Notes: generated by a model not told the origin, from the letters alone. A DNA stretch of 64,000 bases from Streptomyces sp. SCSIO 30461 (GCF_037023745.1 NZ_CP146101.1:6836001-6900000); one strand, 5' to 3'; counted from the first letter of the stretch, positions 1 to 8,345 are shown. Numbers and translations: made by a program.

Positions 1-294
1 AGCAAGGTACAAAGGTGCAGCATCTCCGCCACCGCAGACGGAGAAACCGTGCTCCTCAGCATCGTCAACGACGGAGCAGAGCACCACAAGGCCCCCTCAC
101 CGCAACCGCGCCCGGCGAGCAGCGGGCTGGACAACCTACGGCAGCGCTTCACGGAGATCGGCGGACGGCTCACCGCCGAACTACGCGAAGACGGCCGCTT
201 CCACCTCGAAGCCCACGCACCCACCCGGCCGCGGACCGGACACAACCCGGCTGACGCCACCGAGTCACGCACCGGCGAGAAGGTGGCCGCCTGA
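1..294 (+). CDS. Sensor histidine kinase, C-terminal end (partial at window edge)
   Basis: The frame is open from the first base and ends at TGA 292-294. It reads as the last 97 residues of a DesK/NarX-type histidine kinase ATPase domain: SIVNDGAEHH resembles the N/G1-box VVNDG motif, followed by SSGLDNLRQRFTEIGGRL, the G2-box-like GL.N...R. region. The rest of the gene lies to the left. The same segment recurs at 652-945 in the next ORF, so this is one copy of a tandem duplication. A response regulator lies downstream at 978, which fits a two-component pair. Whether this copy belongs to an intact kinase cannot be judged from the window. Confidence 0.6.
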   Translation, partial: SKVQRCSISATADGETVLLSIVNDGAEHHKAPSPQPRPASSGLDNLRQRFTEIGGRLTAELREDGRFHLEAHAPTRPRTGHNPADATESRTGEKVAA

Positions 295-339
295 AGAGTT
301 TCCAACCGAGGACGTCGTACCGACCTCCCGGCCCCGCGC

Positions 340-945
340 ATGGCACGGGCGATCACCGTCGTCGCGCTGCCGTGCTTCGCGACAGTGGCCATCCTGAACG
401 CACTGAAGTGGGGCGACCCGGACAGATCGCGTCTCACCGGCTTCGCCCGCCAAGCACCCGCCGACGTACGCCTCGTCTCCAGCGGCTACCGCGACATGTC
501 CCCACGCGGCGAAGCGGAATCCGCAGCCGCGATCCTCACCGCAGCCGAAGTGGACACACAAGTCGACATCGCCTGCGGACGACTCCACCCGGTCGTCGAC
601 ACCGTCCTCGCGACCGCGCTCCGTGAGGGTGTCACCAACGCACTGCGACACAGTAAGGTACAAAGGTGCAGCAACTCCGCCACCGTTGACGACGGAACGG
701 TCCTGCTCGGCATCGTCAACGACGGAGCACGGCACCACAAAGCCTCGACACGTGAACGGCCGGCGAGCAGCGGGCTGGACAACCTCCGGCAGCGCCTCAC
801 GGAGATCGGCGGACGGCTCACCGCCGAACTGCGCGAAGACGGCCGCTTCCACCTTGAGGCGTACGTACCCACCCGACCACGGACCGGAGACGACGAAACG
901 CCACAGGACACCGGATCGCGCGCCGGCGAGAGGACAGCCGCTTGA
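340..945 (+). pseudogene. Truncated DesK-family histidine kinase, second copy
   Basis: This 201-residue ORF carries only the C-terminal half of a DesK-family kinase. It has a degenerate helical start, then VRLVSSGYRDMS and TALREGVTNALRHS (the N-box region), then a C-terminal ATPase part (LGIVNDGARHH, SSGLDNLRQRLTEIGG). The membrane sensor and the dimerisation histidine motif are absent. Its last 294 bases are a near copy of positions 1-294, with compensating small indels that keep the frame. I infer a decayed partial duplicate rather than a working sensor, although the conserved frame leaves room for a soluble ATPase fragment. Confidence 0.55.
652..945 (+). repeat. Second copy of a 294-bp tandem duplication (first copy 1-294)
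   Basis: Bases 1-294 and 652-945 encode nearly the same kinase C-terminus. Both begin with the shared string AAGGTACAAAGGTGCAGCA. They are 294 bases each and differ by substitutions and two balancing in-frame indels, one near the PSPQP/STRE region and one near the C-terminus. The duplication predates the end of selection on the frame because both copies stay open. Confidence 0.75.
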
Positions 946-977
946 GAACGACGACCTGATTCGCCCGGGGGGGACTG

Positions 978-1592
978 ATGCTGTGCGTGAGGATTCTTCT
1001 CGCCGAGGACATGCACATGATTCGAGGCGCACTGGTCGCACTACTGCAACTCGAACCCGATCTGGAAGTCGTGGCGTCCGTCGACCGGGGGGACACCATC
1101 GTGAAGGCCGCGCTGGAGTCCAGACCGGACGTGGCGATCATCGACATCGACCTGCCGGGCATCGACGGCCTCACCGCCGCCGCCGAACTGCATGAGCAAC
1201 TACCCGGCTGCCGGACCCTGATCCTGACCAGCCTCGGCCGTCCGGGCACGTTGCGCCGTGCGCTCACCGCCCATGTCAGCGGGTTCCTGCTGAAGGACTC
1301 GCCGCCGGACCAGCTCGCCGAGGCCGTGCGCGCGGTCGCGGCGGGACGGCGGGTGGTGGACGCACAACTCGCCCTCAGCGCCTGGGACTCACCGGAGAAC
1401 CCGCTGTCGCCGAGGGAGCTGGAGGTGCTAAGGCTCGCCGCCCAGGGTGCGGACGCCGCCGAGATCGCCGGGTGCCTGTTCCTGTCCAAGGGCACCGTCC
1501 GCAACTACCTCACGGCCATCGTCACCAAGCTCGGCGCCCGCAACCGGATCGACGCGATCCGGATCGCCGAGGAGGCCGGCTGGATTCCCTGA
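978..1592 (+). CDS. NarL/DesR-family response regulator
   Basis: This 204-residue two-component response regulator has an N-terminal receiver domain: acidic pair in RILLAEDMHM, phospho-acceptor Asp in VAIIDIDLPGIDG, Thr/Ser in LILTSLG, Lys in FLLKDSPP. A C-terminal LuxR-type HTH follows (SPRELEVLRLAAQG, LFLSKGTVRNYLTAIVTKL). The architecture matches DesR-like regulators, which act with membrane DesK-type kinases such as the fragments just upstream. A G-rich ribosome site lies just before ATG 978. GTG 987 is an equally good start by homology, since VRILLAED is where the family usually begins. Its 3' end overlaps the convergent phosphopantetheinyl transferase ORF by 165 bp. It may control the adjacent polyketide cluster, but this is inferred only from position. 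Confidence 0.88.
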   Translation: MLCVRILLAEDMHMIRGALVALLQLEPDLEVVASVDRGDTIVKAALESRPDVAIIDIDLPGIDGLTAAAELHEQLPGCRTLILTSLGRPGTLRRALTAHVSGFLLKDSPPDQLAEAVRAVAAGRRVVDAQLALSAWDSPENPLSPRELEVLRLAAQGADAAEIAGCLFLSKGTVRNYLTAIVTKLGARNRIDAIRIAEEAGWIP

Positions 1593-2432
1593 CCCCGTGT
1601 CCGCGGGCCGCTCCCCGTCCGGCCCGGCCAGTCCCAGCAGGGTGTCGAACAGCCCCTCGTCCAGCATCGTGGCCACCGAAAGGTCAGCCATGTCCCCGAA
1701 GCCCGAGTCATGGACGGCGGCACTCACCACATAGCGCTCCCCGACCGGGAACGTGCCGAAACTCCATTCGTCACCTGCCGCCTGGGTTCCGTCCGGCCGC
1801 ACCAACCGGGTCGCGGACCCGTTCAGGGCGAAGCCGAATTCGGTGAACCGGAAGCGCAATCCCTGCCCGAGTGCCTTGCTGTACGCCTCCTTGAGCGTCC
1901 ACAGCCGCACCATGGTGTCGTTGCGTGCCTCCTCACCCCCTTCGTCCAGCCGCTCCTTCTCGTACGGGGTGCACGCCTGGAGTTCGGATCCGGTGTGGGC
2001 GAGCCTGCGGTCGGCGCGCTCCACGTCGACACCCACCCGCCCGCGGCGGGTGACGGCGACGACCATCATCTCCTCGGTGTGGCTGAGGCTGACGTCGATC
2101 TGGTCGCAGCCTCGGACATAGGGGCGGCCACCGGGCTGGTAGGAGAGGTCGACCAGGTCGGGGGTGGTGTCGAGCACCGCGGCTGCCGTGTACCGCAGAA
2201 ACAGCCGGGAGGCCACGAACCGGTCCCGCATCCCCTGCCGGGACAGGTTCTCGTAACGGCGCCAGTCGCGGCCCAGGATGCGGCGCACCGAGTCGGCCTC
2301 ACCGCGCGGCAGCCAGCCGGGCATGGTGCCGTACACCAGGACGCTTCCGGTACCCGCCAGTTCCTCCCCGACCCGGTCCCAGGGGCCCGAGGGTCCGAGG
2401 GCGGGCAGCGGCCGTCCGATGAGGGCGGCCAC
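1428..2432 (-). CDS. Sfp-type 4'-phosphopantetheinyl transferase
   Basis: This enzyme would transfer phosphopantetheine from CoA to carrier proteins, here most obviously the ACP of the preceding gene. Signature motifs are visible: VGVDVERADRR (Mg2+-binding region), then WTLKEAYSKALGQGLRF (the WxxKEAxxK motif). GTG 2432 is chosen because it lies two bases after the stop of the ACP-AT gene and has GGGAG seven bases upstream; the open frame continues further 5' but only as antisense of that gene. The protein is 334 residues, longer than the usual 220-270. The last roughly 55 codons run antisense through the HTH of the response regulator, so the C-terminus may be a read-on after a lost stop. Confidence 0.85.
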   Translation of the reverse strand: MAALIGRPLPALGPSGPWDRVGEELAGTGSVLVYGTMPGWLPRGEADSVRRILGRDWRRYENLSRQGMRDRFVASRLFLRYTAAAVLDTTPDLVDLSYQPGGRPYVRGCDQIDVSLSHTEEMMVVAVTRRGRVGVDVERADRRLAHTGSELQACTPYEKERLDEGGEEARNDTMVRLWTLKEAYSKALGQGLRFRFTEFGFALNGSATRLVRPDGTQAAGDEWSFGTFPVGERYVVSAAVHDSGFGDMADLSVATMLDEGLFDTLLGLAGPDGERPADTGSGNPAGLLGDPDRVDPVAGAELGDDGREVVADGALGQEQAPGDLGGVRTLGGEP

Positions 2433-2434
2433 AC

Positions 2435-3676
2435 TCAGGCTCCCGCCGGTGCGACGGCCAGCGGGCCGGCGTCCAGGGCCGAGATCACCCCGGCCAAATC
2501 GACGGCGTCGGTGTCCGGGCGGGGGCACATGGGGATGCAGGCGGGGCTTCCCATCCGGCGCAGATACGGCGTGAGCACCGGGCGGGGGCCGATCTCCACG
2601 ATGTGCGTGGGGTTCTGCTGGGCCAGCATGTTGCGGGCCGCGTCGGCGAACCGGATGGGTGCGGTGAGCTGCTCGGTCCAGTACGAGGCGTACAGCGGCT
2701 CGGTGACGAGCCGGCCGTACACGGTCGAGTAGAACGGCAGACGGGCGGCGCCACCGGGCACCCGGCGGGCCACGGCCTCGAACTTGGGCGCCATGGGCTC
2801 CATCAGCGGGGAGTTGAAGGCATGGGTCACCGGCAGATGCCGGCACCGGATGCCGCGGGCCGCGAGCCCGTCCTCGATCCGTTCGAGTCCGGCGAGCTCG
2901 CCGGACAGCACGGTCGCCTTGGCCGCGTTGACGGCGCTGATGCCGACGCCCGGCTCGATGGCGACGAGTTCGGCGATCTCGTACGGCGAGATGGGAGCGG
3001 CCATCATGCCACCGCCGGACGGCAGATACTGCATGAAGGCGCCACGCAGGGCGATCAGTTTGGCCGCATCCGCCGGTGTGAGCGCTCCTGCGACGGTCGC
3101 CGCCGCATACTCGCCGATGCCGTGGCCGAGCACGGCCACGGGCACCACTCCGACGGTCTCCAGGGTCCGTGCGAGGGCGTACTCGACGGCGTACAGGGCG
3201 GGCTGGGTGAAGGCGGTCTGGTGGATACGGGGGTCCTCGCTGAGGATCAGGTCCACGATCGAGAGCCCGAGGTACGGGAACAGGGCGTCGGCGACCTCGT
3301 CCAACTGGCTCCGGTAGCTGGTGGAGTTCAGATACAGGGCGGCGGTCATCCCCGGGTGCTGGCAGCCCTGCCCGGTGAAGACGAAGGCCGCGCGTACCCC
3401 GCCGCCGCTCTGGCGGACATCACGGGACGCCATGTGCCGGGCGAGCTCCCGCACGGTCGGGAACGCCCAGATGTCGTCCAGCTCGACAATGGGCCCGAAC
3501 TCCTCCTCGATGTCGCCGTAGAGACTGAGCGCGGCGACCGAGTCCAGTCCGTACTCGACCAGCGGTACCGAGTCCTGCACCGGGCGGGAGAGATAGTGGC
3601 GGAGCCGCTCCAGCAGCCATTCACGGTGCACGTCGCCGTGGACGTCTCCGTGTCCGTCGTGTTCCTGCGTGGACAT
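2435..3676 (-). CDS. ACP-acyltransferase didomain with degenerate AT active site
   Basis: This 413-residue protein has an N-terminal acyl carrier domain (residues about 15-88, GLDSVAAL with Ser46 as the pantetheine site) fused to a malonyl-CoA:ACP transacylase-like domain (about 95-395, starting FVFTGQGCQHPGM). The AT fold is well kept: TQPALYAVEYAL, the RGAFMQ arginine, ISAVNAA, IVEIGPRPVL. However, the nucleophile elbow reads GHGIGE (184-189) instead of GHSxGE, and the second catalytic motif reads HAFNSP (285-290) instead of HAFHSP. Both members of the Ser-His dyad are therefore gone and the domain should not form an acyl-enzyme. The ACP is probably loaded by the neighbouring acyl-AMP ligase, with the AT acting as a scaffold or docking domain. 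It sits between the dehydrogenase-like gene and the PPTase in one operon. Confidence 0.85.
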   Translation of the reverse strand: MSTQEHDGHGDVHGDVHREWLLERLRHYLSRPVQDSVPLVEYGLDSVAALSLYGDIEEEFGPIVELDDIWAFPTVRELARHMASRDVRQSGGGVRAAFVFTGQGCQHPGMTAALYLNSTSYRSQLDEVADALFPYLGLSIVDLILSEDPRIHQTAFTQPALYAVEYALARTLETVGVVPVAVLGHGIGEYAAATVAGALTPADAAKLIALRGAFMQYLPSGGGMMAAPISPYEIAELVAIEPGVGISAVNAAKATVLSGELAGLERIEDGLAARGIRCRHLPVTHAFNSPLMEPMAPKFEAVARRVPGGAARLPFYSTVYGRLVTEPLYASYWTEQLTAPIRFADAARNMLAQQNPTHIVEIGPRPVLTPYLRRMGSPACIPMCPRPDTDAVDLAGVISALDAGPLAVAPAGA

Positions 3677-3738
3677 CGTGTGCTCCTAGGGGGACTAGGG
3701 GGAGGGAAGGCGGGGGGCGGGCGGCGCCTCGCGGCGGG

Positions 3739-5469
3739 TCAGGCAAGCGAGGACGCGTACAGGTCGTAGCTGCGGCGGCCGTGCAGCCGGGCGAGCACCT
3801 CCGCGAGCACCCGCTGCTCCGCCGCAGTCGGCCGGTCGGGCAGCGCCAGGCCGAGTCGGCGGCACAACCGGTACAGCGCGGCCGCCGGCCACGCCGTGTC
3901 CGCGAGGAAGCGGTCCGCTTCGGCACCGGCGGACTGCTGCTCACGCCACACCCCCAGGCAGGCCGCAGCGGCGAGCACCAGCGTGTAGCGGTCGGCGAGC
4001 CCGAGGCTGTGGGGGCTGGCCAGCGCCCGGCGGTCGCCCTGCGGCACATCGGCGAACGCCTTGCGCAGATCGTCCAGTTCGATGGCGAAGGCGCGGCTGA
4101 GAAAGCGGAGCACTCCGCCGTCCCTGCCCTGCCTGGGCAGCGGGACCGACTCGAACAGGTCGGTGCTCGCCACCAGGGTCGCCGCCAGCGGATCGGCGTC
4201 GCCGAGCAACGCCGGCTGCGCCAGATCGAGCGGCGGCAGGTCCTCGTGCAGCCGGAACAGCCCGGGCGGCGGCTCCGGGTCGGCGAACCAGGCGTGCTGG
4301 GCGAAGAACGGCAGCTGCGGCAGGATGCTGACCTGCCGTCCCGCGCTGCCCGCATGGCCGAGTGAGGTGACCGGCAGGTCCCTGAGCTGCTTCTGGAACA
4401 TGGCGTACGCGCCTTCTTCGGCGAAGGTCGCCTCGCCGAGCACGGCGGACATCTCGTCCATGGCTTCCGCCATCAGCTTGGGCGCCAGGTAGGCGGCCGC
4501 CGCCGCGTACACACTCATCTGCCGGGGCAGCAGATGCAGCGCCCGAGTGGCCACCAGCGCGAGGCAGTCGATCAGCAGCAGATCGAGGAACGCTCCGGTG
4601 AGTACGTCCCGTACATGCTGCACATCGAGCGACGAGCGCCCGTCGCTCCTGGGGCGCACGGCGAACGCCGCCACCGTGCGCAGCGCCGTGTCGACGCCCG
4701 AGAGCACGATCGACGGGATCAGGCCCCGGATGACCAGGGACGAGCGGAGCGACAGCTCATAGCCGTCGCCGAGCCCGCCGACCAGGGCGGAATCCGGGAC
4801 GCGGCAGTCCTCGATGGCCAGTCCGCCGAACTCGGCACTGCGCATCCCGGTGGTGGCCCGCCGACCCAGGTCGGTGACCCGGCCCGGTGGTAGGGCCTCC
4901 CGGTCCAAGAGCAGCACGGTGTGGCTGCGGGCCTGCCCCGGTGGTCCGGTGCGGGCGAAGACCACCAGGCCGCGGGCGCGCGAGGCATTGGCGATGCCGG
5001 TCTTGCTACCGCTGAGCAACAGCCCGCCGCCCGGTTCACGCTGCGCGGTGAACTCGTCCCGCACGAAGTCGTTGCCGTGGGCCACACCATGTCGGGCGAC
5101 GGCGATCCGGTCCCCGCCGAGCAGCAGACCCGCCGCGAGCTCGCGGTGCTGCTCGCTGCCCGCGGTCCAGACCGGGGTGGCGGCGAAGAAGCAGTTCAGC
5201 CCGTAGCCGAAGCCGAGTGAGGCATCGCGCCGGAAGACGGGGCGCAGCACCCGGCCCAGTTCATCCATCCGCCGCAGTCGGCCGCCCTGCGCGGCGGGTA
5301 CGAACTCCTCGTTCAGACCGTAGTGGTCGAGTACGGTCTCGGCGGCGGGCGGCACCTCGCCGGCTGCGTCGGCGGCGACGAACGCAGCGCCGCCGAGCGG
5401 GTTGGCGGGGTCGTCAAGCGGCCCGAAGGACCGCTCCAGCGCGTCGGAGCGCTCCCCCACGGTCTTCAT
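3739..5469 (-). CDS. Acyl-CoA dehydrogenase-like flavoprotein (long form)
   Basis: This 576-residue acyl-CoA dehydrogenase-family protein has the N-terminal helical domain, the middle beta domain with GNDFVRDEF and LLLSGSKTGIANASRA, and the C-terminal helical domain, then an extra 150-180 residues ending near ADRYTLVLAAAACLGVWREQ. This long form is known beside fatty acyl-AMP ligases in lipopeptide and polyketide clusters, where it introduces a double bond into an ACP-bound acyl chain. The start ATG overlaps the stop of the ligase gene (ATGA, 5466-5469), so the two are translationally coupled. I infer alpha,beta-desaturation of the acyl chain on the downstream ACP. The catalytic base could not be assigned with confidence by eye. 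Confidence 0.8.
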   Translation of the reverse strand: MKTVGERSDALERSFGPLDDPANPLGGAAFVAADAAGEVPPAAETVLDHYGLNEEFVPAAQGGRLRRMDELGRVLRPVFRRDASLGFGYGLNCFFAATPVWTAGSEQHRELAAGLLLGGDRIAVARHGVAHGNDFVRDEFTAQREPGGGLLLSGSKTGIANASRARGLVVFARTGPPGQARSHTVLLLDREALPPGRVTDLGRRATTGMRSAEFGGLAIEDCRVPDSALVGGLGDGYELSLRSSLVIRGLIPSIVLSGVDTALRTVAAFAVRPRSDGRSSLDVQHVRDVLTGAFLDLLLIDCLALVATRALHLLPRQMSVYAAAAAYLAPKLMAEAMDEMSAVLGEATFAEEGAYAMFQKQLRDLPVTSLGHAGSAGRQVSILPQLPFFAQHAWFADPEPPPGLFRLHEDLPPLDLAQPALLGDADPLAATLVASTDLFESVPLPRQGRDGGVLRFLSRAFAIELDDLRKAFADVPQGDRRALASPHSLGLADRYTLVLAAAACLGVWREQQSAGAEADRFLADTAWPAAALYRLCRRLGLALPDRPTAAEQRVLAEVLARLHGRRSYDLYASSLA

Positions 5470-7277
5470 GAGCCTGCCCCGGACGTCCCGGACGCCAGCA
5501 ACTGCTCGATCTCGCGGTCGACGCGCTGGTGCAGCGGGCTGAGCTCACCGCGCAGGAACATCCTTCGCATCGCGGCGCGTTCCACCTTTCCGCTGGTGGT
5601 GCGGCGTACGGTGCCGGGGCGGACGAAGAGCAGCCCTCCGGTGCGCACTTCGTGCTCCTCGCCGATCCTGGCCTCCACGGTGGCAGCCAGCGAGTCGAGG
5701 TCGATGTCGTACTGGCTGCGGGCGCGCAGCTCCTGTACGACGACGACCCGTTCGCGGGCGCCGGGGACGGCGAACGCGGTGGCCGGGCCGAACAGGCCGC
5801 TGACCTGCTGGACGGTGCGTTCCAGGTCCTGCGGGTAGAGGTTGCGTCCGGCGACCACGATCACGTCCTTGATCCGGCCGGTGACATGGAGGATCCCGGC
5901 CTCCATCAATCCGAGGTCGCCGGTGCGCAGGAATCCACCGCCACCGGCGCGGCTGCCTCCCGTCGCGCTGCCGCCGGTGCCATCGGCGCCGCTCCCGTCG
6001 GCACCCCATCCGCTGCCCGCGAGCCGGGCGTCGAAGACCTCCGCGGTCTCGGTGGGGCGGCCCCAGTAGCCGGGGGCGACGCTGTCTCCGCGTACCCAGA
6101 TCTCGCCGATCCGCCCGTCGGGGAGTTCCTTGCGGCTGACCGGGTCGACGATCCTGACCTCGGAGGACGCGGGCGCTCCGCAGGGCGCGAACGGGTTGCG
6201 GGCGCCCGACGGGACGGCACCGGACGCCGGTGTACCGGCGCCCGAGACCATCAGCGTGGCCTCCGCCAGCCCGTAGGCGGGGGTCAGGGCGTCCGGCTCG
6301 AGACCGGCGGGGGCGAAGCGTTCGGCGAAGGCTTCGAGGGTGCCCGGGTACACGGGCTCTCCCCCGTTGACGGCGTGCCGCCAGCGGGTGAGGTCGAGTG
6401 CGGCGAGCTGGATGTCGTTGATCCTGCGCAGGCACAGCTCGTAGGCGAAGTCGGGGGCGCCGCTGACGGTGAGTCCGTAGCGGGACACGGTGTCGAGCCA
6501 GTGGAACGGCTTCTTGACGAACGTCTGCGGAGACAGCATCACCGTCGTCGCTCCCAGCCACAGCGGGTGCAGCAGCTGACCGACGAGGCCCATGTCGTGG
6601 TACAGCGGCAGCCAGCCGCCGAACCGCGAGCCGGCGTCAGTGCCCAGAGCGAGCCGGATGGCCTCCTGGTTGGCGGCGAGATTGCGGTGGGTGACCATCA
6701 CTCCGCGGGGCTCACGGGTGGAACCCGAGGTGTACTGGAGGTACGCGATCTCGTCCGGGCCGGGAGGGGGAAGTGCCGGTCCGGGCTGTGCCGCCGTGCC
6801 GGCCGGAGACTGGCCGGTGCTCGTGGCGGCACCCGCCGGGGTGTCCGCGAGGAGGCAGGTCACCGCGCCGAATCCGGTCCTGGCCAGCAGTTGGGAGACC
6901 TCGGGCGCATGCCTGCTCTCGGTGAGCACACAGCTCACCGCCGCGTCCTTGACCACCCCGGCGATCCGCTCGTCGTGGTGGCCCCTGCTGCCAGGTGGCG
7001 GTACCGGGACCGCCACCAGCCGGGCATGGAGGCAGGCCAGGAAGGAGGCGGCGAACAGCCGCCTCGACGACTGCGGAATGAGCACCCGGTCACCGGGTGA
7101 GGTATGCGCGCGCAGCCGAGCGCCCAGCGCCTTCGCCTGGTGGCTGAGTTCTCCGTAGGTCACGCTCTGCGGCCGCAGCCGTCCGTCGTCCTCCGTCAGC
7201 AGGACCAGTGCGTCCCGCTCCGGGGCCTCGGTCGCCACGGTCTCGAACGTGTCGATGAAGGTCCGCTGACCGGTCAC
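5466..7277 (-). CDS. Fatty acyl-AMP ligase (FAAL)
   Basis: This adenylating enzyme would activate a free carboxylic acid as acyl-AMP and pass it to an ACP thiol. Motifs in order are YLQYTSGSTREPRGVMVTHRN (P-loop), LPLYHDMGLVGQLLHPLW (typical of FAALs), YGLAEATLMVSG, FLRTGDLG, GRIKDVIVVAGRNLYPQDLE, and a C-terminal TSGKVERAAMRR with the catalytic Lys. GTG 7277 is chosen: it overlaps the preceding stop (GTGA) and has GGGGGA upstream, and MTGQRTFIDTFETVA is a normal N-terminus. The protein is 603 residues with a Gly/Ser/Ala-rich low-complexity insert around residues 430-460. The likely partner is the ACP domain encoded two genes downstream. Confidence 0.92.
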   Translation of the reverse strand: MTGQRTFIDTFETVATEAPERDALVLLTEDDGRLRPQSVTYGELSHQAKALGARLRAHTSPGDRVLIPQSSRRLFAASFLACLHARLVAVPVPPPGSRGHHDERIAGVVKDAAVSCVLTESRHAPEVSQLLARTGFGAVTCLLADTPAGAATSTGQSPAGTAAQPGPALPPPGPDEIAYLQYTSGSTREPRGVMVTHRNLAANQEAIRLALGTDAGSRFGGWLPLYHDMGLVGQLLHPLWLGATTVMLSPQTFVKKPFHWLDTVSRYGLTVSGAPDFAYELCLRRINDIQLAALDLTRWRHAVNGGEPVYPGTLEAFAERFAPAGLEPDALTPAYGLAEATLMVSGAGTPASGAVPSGARNPFAPCGAPASSEVRIVDPVSRKELPDGRIGEIWVRGDSVAPGYWGRPTETAEVFDARLAGSGWGADGSGADGTGGSATGGSRAGGGGFLRTGDLGLMEAGILHVTGRIKDVIVVAGRNLYPQDLERTVQQVSGLFGPATAFAVPGARERVVVVQELRARSQYDIDLDSLAATVEARIGEEHEVRTGGLLFVRPGTVRRTTSGKVERAAMRRMFLRGELSPLHQRVDREIEQLLASGTSGAGS

Positions 7278-7507
7278 CGCAGTCCCCCCTTCCGTCGGGT
7301 CTGCCGGGCGGACCAGGCCGCCGGGACCTGTCCACCGGTGCCTTTGACGCTCCAGTCGGCGTACACGACCGGTGGGTTCGCTCCATCCGGTGGGTCCGCC
7401 TGCCGCGCCCTCTCGCGCAGCACCGCCAGCAGCACGGTGGTCACGGCAGCGAGTTCCGCCGCGTCCGGCAGGCCGCGCAGCACGGTGATTCCTGTCTCTT
7501 CTGCCAT
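7274..7507 (-). CDS. Acyl-CoA carboxylase epsilon subunit-like small protein
   Basis: This 77-residue protein resembles the AccE/PccE epsilon subunits that join biotin-carboxylase and carboxyltransferase subunits in actinobacterial acyl-CoA carboxylases. It has a short beta start (GITVLRGLP), then the diagnostic DAAELAAVTTVLLAVLRERA helix and a C-terminal tail with tryptophans (YADWSVKG, AAWSARQT). The start is ATG 7507; its stop overlaps the ligase start by four bases. There is no Shine-Dalgarno, and the SARP-type -10 element places transcription start at or next to the ATG, so the mRNA is probably leaderless. No alpha or beta carboxylase gene lies in the window, so it may boost malonyl-CoA supply through subunits encoded elsewhere. 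The call rests on a short motif. Confidence 0.6.
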   Translation of the reverse strand: MAEETGITVLRGLPDAAELAAVTTVLLAVLRERARQADPPDGANPPVVYADWSVKGTGGQVPAAWSARQTRRKGGLR

Positions 7508-7513
7508 GGAGGA

Positions 7514-7545
7514 AGGGTGCGCCCGGGCGCTTGAGAGGGGCTCGC
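7514..7545 (-). promoter_or_regulatory. SARP-type operator and promoter for accE-FAAL operon
   Basis: On the minus strand, heptamers GCGAGCC (7539-7545) and TCAAGCG (7528-7534) start 11 bp apart. Eight bases separate the second from CACCCT (7514-7519), a plausible -10. This matches the SARP operator layout (TCGAGXX repeats, 8 bp to the -10). The predicted transcript begins at the ATG of the epsilon-like gene. Confidence 0.55.
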
Positions 7546-7715
7546 GGGCTACACGGACAGTGGCCGAGTGTCCCTTCCCGTGGAAACGCACGGGGGACGC
7601 ACACCCCTTGATGGGTCTCGGAAGGGCAGGGGTGGCGTCCTCGGGCTCGGTACATGCGGTTCCGTGGCGGCTCGTCGCCGGTCTTGTGGGTGGTTGGTCC
7701 GTGTCCTTTCCGCGG

Positions 7716-8345
7716 TCAGTCGATCACGCGCTCATAGGCCAGGTGCCGGCTCCGTTCGATGGTGATGTCCGCCAGTTCGGCGAGTTCGTCGAGCGCGGTC
7801 CGGTAGACCCCGGACGCGACGGCGTCGGAGCAGCGGTCCGCGTCCCGCCACCAGTGGACTCCCGTGTACGACAGCGGTCTGACGGTCGAGCGGAGCAGAT
7901 CGCTGCCGCCGAAGCCGCCGAGTGCCGCACAGCTCTCGCTGAGCCTTGCGTACCGCTTCTCGAACCCGGCCGGGTCGTGGTGCACATGGGCGGAGACGAG
8001 GACCACGGCCGCGTCGCCGACGACCGCGTTCTCCCTCAGTGTCCGGTCGACGCTGAGCGCCTGGTCGGCCTCGGTGTGCACCAGCGGGCCGAGCCGCTGG
8101 ACATGTGCGACGAAGGTGTCGTCGTGCACGGTGTCCAGGAAGCCGCTGAGCCTGCGCCAGTGGCCGAGGTGGACGTAGACCCGCGGTCGGTCGACCAATT
8201 GCACGGTCACCAGGAAGTCGAAGCCGGGGCGGCGTCGCAGGAACTGAGCGTGGAGCCGGAACTCCTGCTCGAACTCGGCGATGTCGCCCTTGACCTCGAA
8301 CCGGTTGATGACGGTGATCGGTCCGTTCGGATCACGTACCGGCAC
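7716..8345 (-). CDS. Tandem ABM-domain monooxygenase
   Basis: This 209-residue protein is made of two antibiotic-biosynthesis-monooxygenase (ferredoxin-like dimeric barrel) domains. The first spans about residues 8-95 (ITVINRFEVKGDIAEFEQEF, RPGFDFLVTVQL) and the second about 110-200 (AAVVLVSAHVHHDPAGFEKRY, LSYTGVHWWRDADRC). Cofactor-less ABM enzymes such as ActVA-Orf6 and SnoaB oxidise anthrones to anthraquinones; tandem forms occur in type II PKS clusters. GTG 8345 is chosen because the longer frame is antisense or overlap of the cyclase gene; it overlaps that gene by 14 bp. I infer quinone formation on the polyketide, although some tandem ABM proteins act as cyclases. Confidence 0.82.
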   Translation of the reverse strand: MPVRDPNGPITVINRFEVKGDIAEFEQEFRLHAQFLRRRPGFDFLVTVQLVDRPRVYVHLGHWRRLSGFLDTVHDDTFVAHVQRLGPLVHTEADQALSVDRTLRENAVVGDAAVVLVSAHVHHDPAGFEKRYARLSESCAALGGFGGSDLLRSTVRPLSYTGVHWWRDADRCSDAVASGVYRTALDELAELADITIERSRHLAYERVID

